A stretch of DNA of 64,000 bases. Origin: Muscardinus avellanarius. Taxonomy: Eukaryota; Chordata; Mammalia; Rodentia; Gliridae. A program made the translations under genes and the position numbers. The notes under the pieces are model-generated. The model was not told the origin of the DNA and did no database searches. It saw only the letters and a program-made list of their open reading frames with translations. The DNA lies in NCBI GenBank assembly GCA_963383645.1, contig OY726579.1, positions 1,396,001 to 1,460,000 on the forward strand, read 5' to 3'. Of this stretch, positions 38,646 through 49,094 are shown in pieces (the first letter of the stretch is position 1; every line of letters begins with the position of its first letter).

Positions 38646-38945
38646 ATAGCAATTTATCCAAAATTAAAAATGATAACCTCACATAACAGTTTTCATTTGT
38701 CTGATACCAAGCTTTTGATGACTTAAAGATAATGTTTCAGTATTTCTTTTTTGCTTTCTTTCTTACCAGAAAATATTTCTTTCTTTTTCTTTTTTAAGGT
38801 GAAACTATCATATATTTATTTATTTATTTTTCACAAAAAAAATCTATCCTAATATGGAATATGGACTCTAGATACCCAAAACAATCTCGAAAAAGAACAA
38901 AGCTAGAAGATGTATATTTTCTGATTTCTTCTTTTTTTAAAATGT
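38646..38945. other. AT-rich intergenic DNA
   Basis: May be further L1-derived text continuing the element to the left; no specific phrase is recognised. Confidence 0.4.
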
Positions 38946-38949
38946 TGTT

Positions 38950-39255
38950 TTTTGGCGGTCCTAGGGAAGGGAACTCAGGGGGCATTCTTACTTCTGAGCT
39001 ACACCCCCAGTCCTATTTTCTATTCTTTATATTTATTTATTTATTTTTTGTGGTACTGGCGGTGAAACCCAGGAGCTTTTCTATCACCGGGCTGTACTCA
39101 CTCCCAGCCCTATTTTATATTTTATTTGGAAACCGGGTCTCACTAAGTTGCTGAGAGCCTCGCTAAGTAACGGAGGAGGCTGGCTTCCAACTGGAGATCC
39201 TCCTGCTTCAGCCTCCCAAGTACTGGGATTACAGGCATGGGCCACCCTGCCTGAG
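38950..39255 (-). mobile_element. Two SINEs, one inside the tail of the other
   Basis: A right-half fragment (TTGGCGGTCCTAGGGAAGGG) is followed by (TTTA)n and a full copy ending GGGCCACCCTGCCTGAG. Confidence 0.82.
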
Positions 39256-39510
39256 TCAAAAATTTTTTTCATTTATTAATTGTGGGCAAAGATTTCCTTT
39301 GTGTCTTTTCAATACCATGTGTTCAGCAAAAGAATAAAACTAAATAATCCTGAAATGGCATAAGACGTCTGACAGTGGTTGTCTACAGGAGACTAATGAC
39401 TAAAAATGTACTCGCTAAATTTTTAGTTATTAGTGTCATCATTTAATTTAGCCATTTCTTTTTCAAGCTAGGCTCGGGTAGTTTGAATCCTAGTCCTTGG
39501 GATTACTTTC
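39256..39510. other. AT-rich intergenic DNA, no recognised feature
   Basis: No gene or repeat recognised. Confidence 0.4.
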
Positions 39511-39514
39511 AGCG

Positions 39515-39712
39515 GTAACCCCAGTACTCGGGAGGCTGAGACAGGAAGATTGGCAGGTTTGAAGCCAGCCTCAGCAACTTAGTGAGACCCTGTTTCCAAA
39601 TAAAAATAAAATAAAATAAAAGGGATGGGGATGTATAGCTTAGAGGGAGAAGATCCCTGTGTTCAACCCCCAGCACCACACGCGAAACAAACAAACAAAC
39701 AAACAAACACAC
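39515..39712 (+). mobile_element. Old SINE with (AAAC)n tail
   Basis: CGGTAACCCCAGTACTCGGG (5' end lost), then GGATGTATAGCTTAGAGGGA to CCCCAGCACCACACG. Confidence 0.8.
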
Positions 39713-39867
39713 AATAAAGACCAATATTGGGATGAATTAGAAGAGTTAAGGTGATTATCCCAGCGAATTAGAGGATCATTTTGTTTCTGAATGCCAGAGG
39801 AAATGTACCATATGAAAAAAATAAAAAAGTGGTGTGTGAAAAAGAAGAAGAAGCTGAATCAGGGCCT

Positions 39868-39872
<5 letters not shown>

Positions 39873-39900
<28 letters not shown>

Positions 39901-39901
39901 A
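39873..39901. repeat. (TG)n microsatellite
   Basis: About 14 TG units after CTGCACG. Confidence 0.9.
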
Positions 39902-40034
39902 TATACTCGATGCTAGACAATGGTCAATCTGGCTACAATTGGTAGAATTGCAATAAGCCCTGCTTACCGGCAGCAGGATTTTCTTTTCTCTTCCCTTCCC
40001 TTCCCTCCCTCTTTCTTTTCCTCTTTCATTTCAT

Positions 40035-40083
40035 ACTGGGGACTGAACCCAGGCTCATTCTACCTCTGAACTGCACTCCTCCC

Positions 40084-40136
<53 letters not shown>

Positions 40137-40258
40137 TTATTTTACATCTGGAAACAAGGTCTCACTAAGTAGCTGAGGCTGGTCTCAAACCCGCGATCCT
40201 CCTGTCTCAGCCTCCCGGGTACTGGTGATTACAGGAGTGTGCGCACCACGCCTGGCTC
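40035..40258 (-). mobile_element. SINE with internal (CA)n
   Basis: TACTGGGGACTGAACCCAGG, (CA)n at 40085-40134 in place of the linker start, ending CACCACGCCTGGC. Confidence 0.85.
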
Positions 40259-40259
40259 A

Positions 40260-40819
40260 GTATTACAGCAAACACACCTGGTCTCTAAGAGGGAAGGTGA
40301 CTGCCTTGCGCTCCTTCCCAGAGAAGGAACCAAAATTGTCTGTGCTCTGTGGGCCAGTCGGGGTCATTTTGGAAGAGGACACACAGCCGGAAGCCGGGCT
40401 AGAAAAGCAGTGGCCTGTTCTTTCTGCCCTTGAGTTTTGCTCCAAGGCCACCAGAGCTATCATTTGCATCCTTCCTTTTTTCTCTTTCCTCCCTCCAATC
40501 ACATTTACCATCTGCTCCATCTTGAAGTTCATCCCTCCAGGGCCTCCCTAGTCACCCACACCTACATCTTTCTCGATGAGGGTCTCTAAAGATAATGATG
40601 ACGTCGAAACAGCCAAGCCAGCGGGTTTCTGGGAGTCAACCCTGCTTACTAAAACCAAAACATGACCACTTACCATTTATTTTTCATTTGGCAACTTTGT
40701 CCTAAAATGAGATATCGTCTGGAGTGGCTCTCGTTTTTCTCTGCTTGTATGAAATGTTGATTGATAAAAAGGTCTCTAAAACAGAGGGAAAAGAAGCATA
40801 TCTGATTATCTATCATTGG

Positions 40820-40820
<1 letters not shown>
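40260..40820. other. Intergenic unique-looking DNA
   Basis: No gene recognised. A 108-codon frame (40225-40551) begins inside the SINE and has no family resemblance. Confidence 0.45.
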
Positions 40821-40863
<43 letters not shown>

Positions 40864-41245
40864 TACTGGGGGTGGAACCCAGAGGCTTTCTACCTCCAGG
40901 CTATACTCCCAGACCTATTTTATATCTTATTTGGAAACAGGGTCTCACTGAGCTGCTGAGAGCCTCACTAAGTAGCTGAGGTTGGCTTTGAACCTGCGTG
41001 ATCCTCCTGTCTCAGCCTCCCAAGCGTGGGGATTACAAGCGTGCGCCACCACGCCCGGCTCAAAACCAGGAGCATTTTATATTCAAGCTATACTCCCAGA
41101 ACATTTTAGGTTTTGGGGGGGAACGGGGTCTTGCTAGGTTGCTGAGTCTTGCTAAGTTGCTGACACTGGCCTCGAACCTGCGACCCTCTTCTCTCAGCCT
41201 CCTAAGTACTGGGATTGTAGGCGTGTGCCACTCTGTCTGAAACTC
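40821..41245 (-). mobile_element. (TG)n and two SINEs
   Basis: (TG)n 40821-40861 is the tail of a young copy (to 41060, CACGCCCGGC). An older left-half copy follows at 41085-41245. Confidence 0.87.
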
Positions 41246-41280
41246 CCTTTGAAAGGAGTATCTCTGCACTGGGTGAGGAT

Positions 41281-42155
41281 GCTTGGGCCACCACCATGTT
41301 ATATTATTTACAAGGAAATGGAAGAGACTGGAGGCCATTATGCTAAGTGAGATTAGTCACCAAAAATAAGAAATGGAATGCTCTCCCTAATATTCAGATG
41401 ATAAGGAGAAAATGGGTCATAGGAGGAACTCTAGATTAAGAAGGAGACACTAGAGCCGGACATGGTGGCGCATGCTCGTAATCCCCGCATTAGGGAGGCG
41501 GAGACCGGAGGAGGATGGTGATTCCTGGACAGCCTCAGCTACTTAGGGAGGCCCTGCGCAACTCAGTGACACCCTGTTTCAAAAAACTAAAAAGTGGTTG
41601 ACTTCAATATGAATAAGTATATCACGCGCTTTAAAGAGTTTCCCTCTGGTTAGGCTGGTGCAGGGGCCAGCGAGGCCAGAATCGGGGCCTCCCATGAGGC
41701 AAGGCCAGTGCTGGAGGCGGCGAGGTCGGGATCAGAGTCCTCCGGGCGGCCAGGCCACTACTGGGGCCGCCAAGTGTGGGATCGGAACTTGCAACGCGAC
41801 ATGCACAGAGAAATATCACAGAAAATAAAAACCGGATGCTTCCCCTAATTAGCAAAAACTAGGAGGAAAGGGGTAACAGGAGGAGGTCGAGTTATAGAAA
41901 GGGCCCTATAGCGAAGCAATTAAGGTGACCAATCAGAGGGTATGGAAGAGGGGAGAATGGAGCCTCTTTAAAACACAGGAGGTACATAAACATATCTATC
42001 AAAGATAATCACCAAACAAGCATGGGATGGAGGGAGGGGGCGGGAATGGGATGGGGAGTGGATGAGGGCTAATTGGATGACGTGTGCTTGTATATCCTCT
42101 CAAGTCTTGTATTCCAATGTGATGTATGATTACAATGCATCAATAAAATAAAAAA
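41281..42155 (+). mobile_element. L1 3' end, interrupted by a SINE
   Basis: GGAAATGGAAGAGACTGGAG then GCCATTATGCTAAGTGAGAT is the classic end of L1 ORF2. It resumes after a SINE at 41453-41590, passes a GC-rich imperfect repeat (41640-41790), and finishes with GGGATGGAGGGAGGGGGCGG, GGATGACGTGTGC and CATCAATAAAATAAAAAATA. Confidence 0.75.
41453..41590 (+). mobile_element. SINE left half inside L1
   Basis: GCCGGACATGGTGGCGCATG to CACCCTGTTTCAAAAAAC; the ID-like half is absent. Confidence 0.83.
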
Positions 42156-42177
42156 TAAAAAATAAAGAGTTTCCCTC

Positions 42178-42395
42178 TGCCGGGCATGGTGGTGCACGCT
42201 TGTCATCCCCGCACTTGGGAGGTGGAGACAGGAGGATCGTGCAGGTTCGAAGCCAGTTGCGCTGGCTTAAGAGACCCTGTTTCCAAATAAAAATATAAAA
42301 TGGGTCTGGGTAGCCCAGAGGTAGAAGGGCTTCCAGAAACCCCAGTACCACAAATAAAAAAATAAATAAAATAAATAAAAAAATAAAGTTTCCCT
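42178..42395 (+). mobile_element. Young SINE between L1 3' ends
   Basis: GCCGGGCATGGTGGTGCACG to CCAGTACCAC, with an (AATA)n tail. AAAGAGTTTCCCTCT before and AAAGTTTCCCTCT after mark its duplication. Confidence 0.9.
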
Positions 42396-42399
42396 CTCT

Positions 42400-42562
42400 C
42401 CCATCTCCACGGTTAAGTGGGAGGGATGGGGAGGGAGTGAGGTGGGGACTGGGTGGGGGCTGGCCGGGTGACGTGTACATCTATGTCTACACAAGTTTGT
42501 TTTTTTTTAACCCCATTATGATGTATAAATACAATGAACTAATAAAAAAATTAAAAAATAAA
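42400..42562 (+). mobile_element. L1 3' end with G-rich tract
   Basis: GGGAGGGATGGGGAGGGAGT, GGCCGGGTGACGTGTACATC, CCCCATTATGATGTATAAAT then ACTAATAAAAAAATT. Confidence 0.7.
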
Positions 42563-42732
42563 GTACTATTTGAATAGGCTAACAATATAATAAAAAGTTC
42601 TTGGTCAGTAATATTTCTAAAATAAAGTGATTTAATTAGTTTTAAAAAATACTAAGATACAAATGAAGAAATTAAAATAGGCTAAACAGGCTTTCTGATG
42701 GGCTAACAAGTTAACTTTTAAACAAATGAATG

Positions 42733-42960
42733 GCCAGGCGTGGTGGCAGACGCTTGTAATCCCCACGTTTGGGAGGCTGAGACAGGAGGATCGCACGGGT
42801 TCGAAACCAGCCTCAGCTACTGAGTGAGGCTCTCAGCAACTCAGTGAGACCCTGTTTCCAAATAAAATATAAAAAAGGTCTGGGAGTATAGCCCAGAGGT
42901 AGAAAGCCTCTGGGTTCCAACCCCAGTACCACCACCAAAAAAGCAAAACAAAACAAATGA
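42733..42960 (+). mobile_element. SINE
   Basis: GCCAGGCGTGGTGGCAGACG to CCAACCCCAGTACCACC. AACAAATGAA flanks both ends. Confidence 0.9.
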
Positions 42961-43019
42961 ACAGAAAAGAAACTAAAAAAAATAAAAATTAAAAAAATAA
43001 AAAGACTGAAAAAATAGAG

Positions 43020-43106
43020 CTGAGGGCTGAGGGTGTAGGTTGGAGGTAGAATGCCCATAGTTTCCATCCCCAGTACCGCAAAAAAAAAAAAAAAAAAAAA
43101 AAAAAA
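43020..43106 (+). mobile_element. SINE right half with A-run
   Basis: TGAGGGTGTAGGTTGGAGGT to CCAGTACCGC and 27 A residues. Confidence 0.8.
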
Positions 43107-43214
43107 GGAGATACTATAGATGAACAAATAAGGTGACCTAAATGAGATAGATAGGAGGGGGAAGAGGGAAATTCCGTACTGTACACGATGTACATTAACA
43201 CACATATCATAGTC

Positions 43215-43340
43215 AGTCACTAAGCCAAACAGGAGAAGAGGGAGGGGAGGAAACGAGGCGGGAATTGGGGCAGGGCTAAATGGCTGATGTGTGCACGTAT
43301 GCCTCCACCATCTTGTACCCCATTAAGATGTGTGATTACA
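43215..43340 (+). mobile_element. L1 3' end with G-rich tract, cut by a SINE
   Basis: CACTAAGCCAAACAGGAGAA, GAGGGAGGGGAGG, CTGATGTGTGCACGTATGCC, then ATTAAGATGTGTGATTACAG where the next SINE begins. Confidence 0.7.
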
Positions 43341-43341
43341 G

Positions 43342-43545
43342 CCGGGGGTGGTGGCGCACACTTGCCATCCCAGCATTAGGGAGGCTGAGACGGGAGGATC
43401 GCGGTTCGCGGACAGCCTCAGCTACTTAGTGAGGCCCTCTGCAACTCAGTGAGACCCGGTTTCAAAATAAAGAATAAAAAAATAGGGCGGGGGGTGCAGC
43501 TCGGAGGTCGAATGCCCTGGGTTCCATCCCCAGACCCACCAAAAA
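43342..43545 (+). mobile_element. SINE
   Basis: GCCGGGGGTGGTGGCGCACA to CATCCCCAGACCCACC, subtype with GCGGGGGGTGCAGCTCGG. Confidence 0.9.
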
Positions 43546-43569
43546 AAATTAAAAAAAAAATTAAAGAAA

Positions 43570-44145
43570 GCCATATTCCAATTTCCCAAACTCTGTGCGG
43601 ACTTAGAGTTTTATCATGCCCGTCTCTAGAAACACAGAGAGTCCTGGGACCGGCCAGGCCCCGGCGACACACTGGCTCTTGGCCTAGCTTGGGCTGGGGA
43701 AAAACAGAGGGACAAAGTTCTTATTATCTCGCTGATGACAGAGGTTGGCCCAGAGCCTTGGGTGGTGACCTCAGCGATGGACACAAAGAACATCAAATGC
43801 GTATAATTTAAGCCTTCTCCTGCAAAAATATCTCCCGCCTCACTCAGTTCCATGGTCCTTTCCACCAGCAACTGCTCTGGATTCTTCCAGGCAACTCAGA
43901 CATTTGCCAGTTTATTGTGAAATTTTGATTTTGATCTGTTCTCCTGGTTCTGTAGAATGGGCACATGGGCAAAGGCGAGTACCCCTTCATCTTTTAATGC
44001 CCAGCCCACGGGGCGGTGTGGGGTGTTCCTCAAAGCCGGTGAACTAAACTCAACTCAGAAAAGAAAAGCTGGCCTCTGTCTACACCATCTTGCTATGGGT
44101 TAGAGAGAAGATATCAAAGCCTAATCCAACCACCTTACAAAGCAG
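43570..44145. other. Intergenic stretch, no recognised gene
   Basis: Unique-looking. Frames on both strands (for example 43626-43871) are unsupported. Confidence 0.4.
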
Positions 44146-44149
44146 TAGA

Positions 44150-44839
44150 GACTGAACCGTGCATGGTAGAACAAACCAGTAATACCAGTACTTGGGAGGC
44201 TGAGGCAGGAGGATCGCAGGTCTGAGGCCAGTCTCAGAAACTTACTGAAGTCCTTCACAACTCAGTGAGACCTTGTTTCAAAATAAAAAAAAAAATAGGG
44301 CTAGAAGAAGCCAAGTGTGGTAGCATATGCCTGTAATCCCTATACTTGGGATCCTGAGACAGGAGGATTACAGGTTCGAGGCCAGCAACTTGGTGAGACT
44401 CTTTTTCATAAGAAAAAATAAAATAGGACTGGGAGCCGGGCGTGGTGGCGCACGCTTGTAATCCCAGCATTCGGGAGGCTGAGACAGGAAGATCGTGGTT
44501 CGTGGCCAGCCTCAGCCACTTAGTGAGGCCCTCTGCAACTCAGTGAGACCCTGTTTCAAAATAAAGAATTAAAAAATAGAGCTGGGCGTGTAGCTCGGAG
44601 GTTGAATGCCCCTGGGTTCCATCCCCAGACCCGAAAAATAAAAAAATAATAAAAAAATAAAAAAAAATAGAGTTGTGAGTATAGCTTGGAAGTAGAATGC
44701 CCCTGGGTTCCATCCCCAGCACCTCCAAATAAATCATACATACATACATACATACATACATACAAACATACAAACATACATACGGGCTGGGGATGTAGCG
44801 TGGAGATAGAATGTTCCTGGCTCCAACGCCCAGTACTGA

Positions 44840-44887
<48 letters not shown>

Positions 44888-44940
44888 CACACATAGTACA
44901 GCTGGGGGATATAGGTCAGTTGCAGAATTCTTTTGGGTTC
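44150..44940 (+). mobile_element. Cluster of six SINE pieces with (CATA)n and (CA)n
   Basis: All on the plus strand: 44150-44305 (old), 44312-44430 (left half), 44433-44640 (full), and right halves at 44665-44728, 44780-44845 and 44900-44950. (CATA)n at 44735-44780 and (CA)n at 44842-44884 grew from tails. Confidence 0.83.
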
Positions 44941-45014
44941 CATCCTCAGTTCTATGAATTAAAAACCAAAGAGGCAGAATAGAGAAAAATACGGTGTAAA
45001 TCTTGGGAAATCTA

Positions 45015-45240
45015 AGGCACATCTTTTCCTTAGAAATAGGCGCAGAGCATGATGGGATGGGGTGGGTTTTCTGGTATGTTCTCGGCTGAATAGCAGTCCT
45101 CCCAAGATGTCTACGTCTGGACCCCTGGAACCCACGGATACGGCGCCTTCCGAAGCAAAAGGGCTCTGCAGAAGTGCTCAGTGGACCATCCCGAGATGGG
45201 GAAATTATCCCGCAAAGGCGTAGGTCCCCCATGAAGTATG
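45015..45240. mobile_element. Ancient interspersed repeat, family not assigned
   Basis: TCCCAAGATGTCTACGTCTG, CTGGAACCCACGGATACG, AAAAGGGCTCTGCAGAAGTG and GAGATGGGGAAATTATCC follow a widely dispersed mammalian repeat (AAGATGTCCACATCC...GAGATGGGGAGATTATCC). I cannot name it safely. Confidence 0.5.
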
Positions 45241-45346
45241 TCTAGCATTCCCTTCTTCAAAAAATTATTTTAGGATTATTTGGACCAACACGTATAACTG
45301 GAATTTTATGGATAACCATTATAACTAAAACTGATGGGCAGCAGCT

Positions 45347-45740
45347 TGTGAGAGACCCAGGCAGCAAAGATTTTTTTTTCCCCAAGGATAAAATTTGGGC
45401 CAAAGATTAACTTCCAACTGACCTTAGTTTGGGCCGATATATAAGATTAAGTTCAAGTCGGCCTCGTGAAGTGACACAAAGCATACTTTCTATGATTATT
45501 TAAATGTCTGGCACCCTGCCCTGAGTCTGTAAAAAACTTTTCCTGTCCTCGGAGTTCCTGCTTGCATGGCTATGCCTTGCTTTTTCTGCCAAAAAGAGAG
45601 TATAAAAATTGGAACAAATCCTGAGTAAAGTCGGAGAAGCTTGGAGCTGGTCTCGGGTGTCAGCGTCTTCTCTGATCCGACCTCGACCCCTCCTCTCACC
45701 AACACGTGAACCTCGACTCTTGCTAGGGCTGGACCCCGGG
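45347..45740 (+). mobile_element. Probable retroviral LTR
   Basis: Begins TGTGAGAGACCCAGGCAG, has TATAAAAATTGG at 45601 and a downstream U5-like stretch, and stops where SINE text begins (45741). No coding part and no duplication seen. Right edge uncertain. Confidence 0.45.
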
Positions 45741-46290
45741 ATATTTTATATTTTTATTTGGAAACACGGTTGTGGGGAGCCATTAAGGTCTTCCCCTTAT
45801 CTTTACTAAAAGCATACTTCTGACTGTCCTTCCGCCCAGGGTCAACAAGGTTTGGGGTCAAGGAGGCTTCAAAGTAATTAACGCTAATGATGCTATTGTT
45901 CTGTCTGAGCTAAGGCTAGCTTTGTGTGGTTTGTGTTGCACCAGGGTATTGTTTGACCTGCCCGGACTCTGGACTTTTTCTGGTCCGGGGTTACCTAAAG
46001 CTAAAACCTATAAATACCACAAGAAACTAAACCCCAACATCGGCCAGTAGAGATATCGATCCGGGAGTGTACTGGCGATCCTTCCATGTTAGGAATAAAT
46101 AATATTTGGAATTTAATTCTTAAGAGTTATATTATTTCATCCTCACTCCTCTCTTCGGAACCCGTAATTTTGCTGGCTGGTTCTGGCACAGGGTCTCTTA
46201 AGCCAGCACGGCTGGCTTCGAACCCGCGCCATCCTCCTGTCTCCGCCTCCCAAGCGCGGGGATGACAAGCGTGCGCCACCGCGCCCGGCT
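45741..46290 (-). mobile_element. SINE split by the LTR
   Basis: The piece ATATTTTATATTTTTATTTG then GAAACACGGT (45741-45770) continues after the LTR as CAGGGTCTCTTAAGCCAG and ends GCGCCCGGC. The ID-like half is missing on the left. Confidence 0.85.
45771..46188 (+). mobile_element. Solo LTR, class-II-like, inserted in a SINE
   Basis: TGTGGGGAGCC at the left and TTCTGGCA at the right give the TG...CA ends of a 418-bp LTR. It has TATAAATA at 46009 and AATAAA at 46094. It splits a minus-strand SINE in its GGAAACAGGGTCTC phrase: CACGGT precedes and CAGGGT follows, a 6-bp duplication with one change. Six bases is usual for class II (beta-like) retroviruses. No internal genes are present, so this is a recombined solo LTR. 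Confidence 0.8.
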
Positions 46291-46359
46291 ATAACTAATT
46301 GTTATAGCTTTATTTTTGAGTTGGCGTAGGAAGATAAAAGTGACTTTGATCCAGTTGCT

Positions 46360-46445
46360 GTGTCATCTGCTCTGGCTGGACTTTGCTTAGCTGTGGGACT
46401 CTGGCAGGTGCTTAAACCTCTTGGCTTTGCTTTCTTATTTCAGAC
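46360..46445 (+). mobile_element. MIR fragment
   Basis: TAGCTGTGGGACTCTGGCAG then GTGCTTAAACCTCTTGG matches the MIR core (TAGCTGTGTGACCTTGGGCAAGTTACTTAACCTCT). Confidence 0.65.
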
Positions 46446-46497
46446 CTTTCAAGTCTGAATGATACACACACCCGTTTTGGGGTCATGGAACATGCGT

Positions 46498-46541
46498 TCA
46501 CATGCTAAGTGCATGCTCTACCACTGAGCTCCGCCCCAACT
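46498..46541 (-). mobile_element. ID/tRNA-Ala-like fragment
   Basis: On the minus strand GGGGCGGAGCTCAGTGGTAG then AGCATGCACTTAGCATG, a good tRNA-Ala 5' half. No acceptor-stem partner, so not a tRNA gene. Confidence 0.65.
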
Positions 46542-46677
46542 CCGATAGTCTGGTATGAATGTCCTCAAAAGCTAGCTTATTATTACATGCTAAGCACTGG
46601 TCCCATGAACCCACAGCTGTTTTAACATCTCCAGCTCTTTGCTTTGGCTGTTTGATCTCTTTCTTGACAGTAATTTA

Positions 46678-47124
46678 TTTATTTATTTATTTATTTATTG
46701 GTGGTACTGGGGTGGAACCCAGGGGCTTTCTACCTCCAGGCTATACTCCCAGACCTATTTTATATTTTATTTGGAAACAGGGTCTCACTAAGTTGCCGAG
46801 AGCCTCACTAAACAGCTGAGGCTGGCTTCGAACCTGTGCGATCCTCCTGTCTCAGCCTCCCAAGAGCTGGGATTACAAGCGTGCGCCACCACGCCCAGAT
46901 ATTTCTAATTTTTTTTTTTTTGGTAGTACTGGAGGTGGAACCCAGGGGCTTTCTACCTCCGGGCTACACTCCCAGACCTATTTTCTATTTTATTTGGAAA
47001 CAGGGTCTCACTAAGTTGCCGAGAGCCTCACTAAGCAGCTGAGGCTGGCTTCGAACCTGCACCATCCTCCCGTCTCAGCCTCCCAGGCGCGGGGATGACA
47101 AGCGTGCGCCGCCACGCCCGGCTC
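46678..47124 (-). mobile_element. Two SINEs inside one target-site duplication
   Basis: Copies at 46698-46900 and 46921-47122 lie head to tail. CTTGACAGTAATTTA occurs before the pair (46663) and after it (47125) but not between them, where there is only ATATTTCTAATTTTT. Confidence 0.88.
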
Positions 47125-47257
47125 TTGACAGTAATTTAGCTGTTCTCAACCTTGGGCTGATAGAAAAGGGATTCTGGGTATAAGACCCTGACGGAGCGTT
47201 TGCATTAGGACTGTTTTGTTTGCTGATCTGGAGGATTTTATTGTTGCTGGGTTTTTT

Positions 47258-47768
47258 TCTTTCTTTGTGGTGCTGAGGATAGAACCCACGGGCATTCTAC
47301 CCCTTTTAATTAATTAGTTAATTAATTAACTTTGGTACTAGGAATTGAACCCAGAGGCGTGCTACCTCTGAGCTACACTCCTAGTCCTTAATCTTTTCTT
47401 TTCTTTTCTTTTCTTTTTGTGGTGCTGGGAATGATCCCAGGGTCATTCTACCTCTGAGCTACGACCCCAGACCTATTTTTTTTTCCTTTTTATTTTGAAA
47501 CCGGGTCTCCCTAGGTGCTTGAAGGTCTCACAACATTGCTGAGGTTGGCCTCAAATCTGCCATTCTCCAGGCTTAGCCCCCTAAGAACTGGGATTACAGG
47601 CTTGCGTCACCATACTCAACTTTTCTTTCTGTTTCATTTACTTTTTATGTTGAAAAGGGTCTCATTAAGTTGCAGAGGGCCTCACTAAGTGGCTGAGACT
47701 GGCCTCAAACCTGTGATCCTCCTGTCTCAGCCTCCTAAGTACTAGGATTACAGGCATGCACCTGGCTC
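47258..47768 (-). mobile_element. Stack of older SINE pieces
   Basis: Right halves at 47258-47312 and 47330-47388, a full copy at 47418-47620, and a left half at 47640-47768. (TTAA)n and (CTTTT)n separate them. Confidence 0.82.
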
Positions 47769-47931
47769 CGGGTGATGATTTTATGGGTGTGATTACACTG
47801 TTCATTGTATAATCCTTCTTGAGGTGATATCTTTTGACTCATAAATGTGAGCCACACTTCTAAAAAGGTTTTAAAATTTGTAAACCCTGAAGTTCCCAAT
47901 CTCCACTCAGCATTTATTCTGAAAAAAATTG

Positions 47932-48160
47932 CCAGCTTGTCCTGGTGGTTCTTGTAGTCCCAGCATTTGGGAGGCTGAGACAGGAGGATCATGGTTCATG
48001 GACAGCCTCAGCTATGTAGCGAGATCCTTTGCAACTCAATGAAACCCTGTTTCAAAATAAAGAATAAAAAATAGGACAGGGGCGGGGTGTGTGTAACTCT
48101 GAGGTAGAATGCCCTGGTTTCTATCACCAGCACCGCCAAAAAAAAAAAAAAAAAAAAAAG
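47932..48160 (+). mobile_element. Older SINE with A-run
   Basis: GCTTGTCCTGGTGGTTCTTG to CACCAGCACCGCC, then 22 A residues. Confidence 0.83.
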
Positions 48161-48257
48161 CCAGTTTATTTCTATATTTTAGCTTTCTTCATGATGTGAC
48201 ATCTTCTTCTGTTTTTTTTCATAATCTCCTACAATCTAAAACAAACAAACAGACAGG

Positions 48258-48445
48258 AACCGGGCATAGTGGTACACACTTGGGGAGTATTTGGGAGGCC
48301 GAGACAGGAGGATCACAAATTCACAGCCAGCCAGCCTCAGCAACTTAGCAAGGCCCCGTTTGGAAATTAAAAAAAAAAAAAATTAAACAGGGCTCAGGGT
48401 GTAATCAGAGGTAGAACGCCCCTGGGTTCGATTCCCAGGATTACA
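48258..48445 (+). mobile_element. Older SINE
   Basis: ACCGGGCATAGTGGTACACA, linker A-run, then GGCTCAGGGTGTAATCAGAG to CGATTCCCAGGATTAC. Confidence 0.83.
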
Positions 48446-48735
48446 AAACCCAACAACTCACAAAGCCAGACATACCAAAACACAGTTGTTTTAACCATTG
48501 GTTACCCTGTGGTATTGCCAACCGGGTTAACAGTGTCTTTAAGGCAGGTTTGAACAAGTATCTGGGTCCAAATGCAATATCTAACTCCAACGAGTGTTAA
48601 ATGCCCACTGAGTGAATTCTAGGGAATATATGCCTAAAATATTACCATTCTCACGACTACAAAATAGAACCTTGCTCTTGCCAACGTTTTTAGACACCTA
48701 AGATATAGTTATGTGATTTCCTATTTCCTAGATGT
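48446..48735. other. Intergenic DNA, no recognised feature
   Basis: No gene or repeat recognised. Confidence 0.4.
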
Positions 48736-48737
48736 AA

Positions 48738-48966
48738 TTCATTCATTCATTCATTCATTCATTCATTCATTCAGGTACTGGGGATTGAACCCAGGGGAAT
48801 TCTACACCCTCAGCCTTTAAAAAAATTTTTTTTTTGTTTTGAAATAGGGTCTTGCTAGATTGGGGGAGACTCTCATTACTTGCTGAGGCGGTCCTCGAAC
48901 CTGCAGTCTTCCTGTCTCAGCCTCCCAAGTACTGGGACTACAGGTGTGTGCCACCACGTCCAGCTG
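48738..48966 (-). mobile_element. (ATTC)n plus SINE
   Basis: Nine ATTC units (48738-48773), then GGTACTGGGGATTGAACCCA to CACCACGTCCAGC. Confidence 0.86.
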
Positions 48967-49094
48967 TTCCCAGAAATTATTTCTTGATAACTGCAAAACT
49001 AGCATGTCATGGTAGGATTAGCAGTGTCTAGTCCAGCTTGATTCCGAACCAGCCGGAAGATTCTATCAAATCTTGAACTATTTCTGTAGAAGAG

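Noticed and set aside
46498..46541. Possible tRNA-Ala gene on the minus strand
   Set aside because: Only the 5' half matches; the T arm and acceptor partner are missing, so it is an ID-type fragment.
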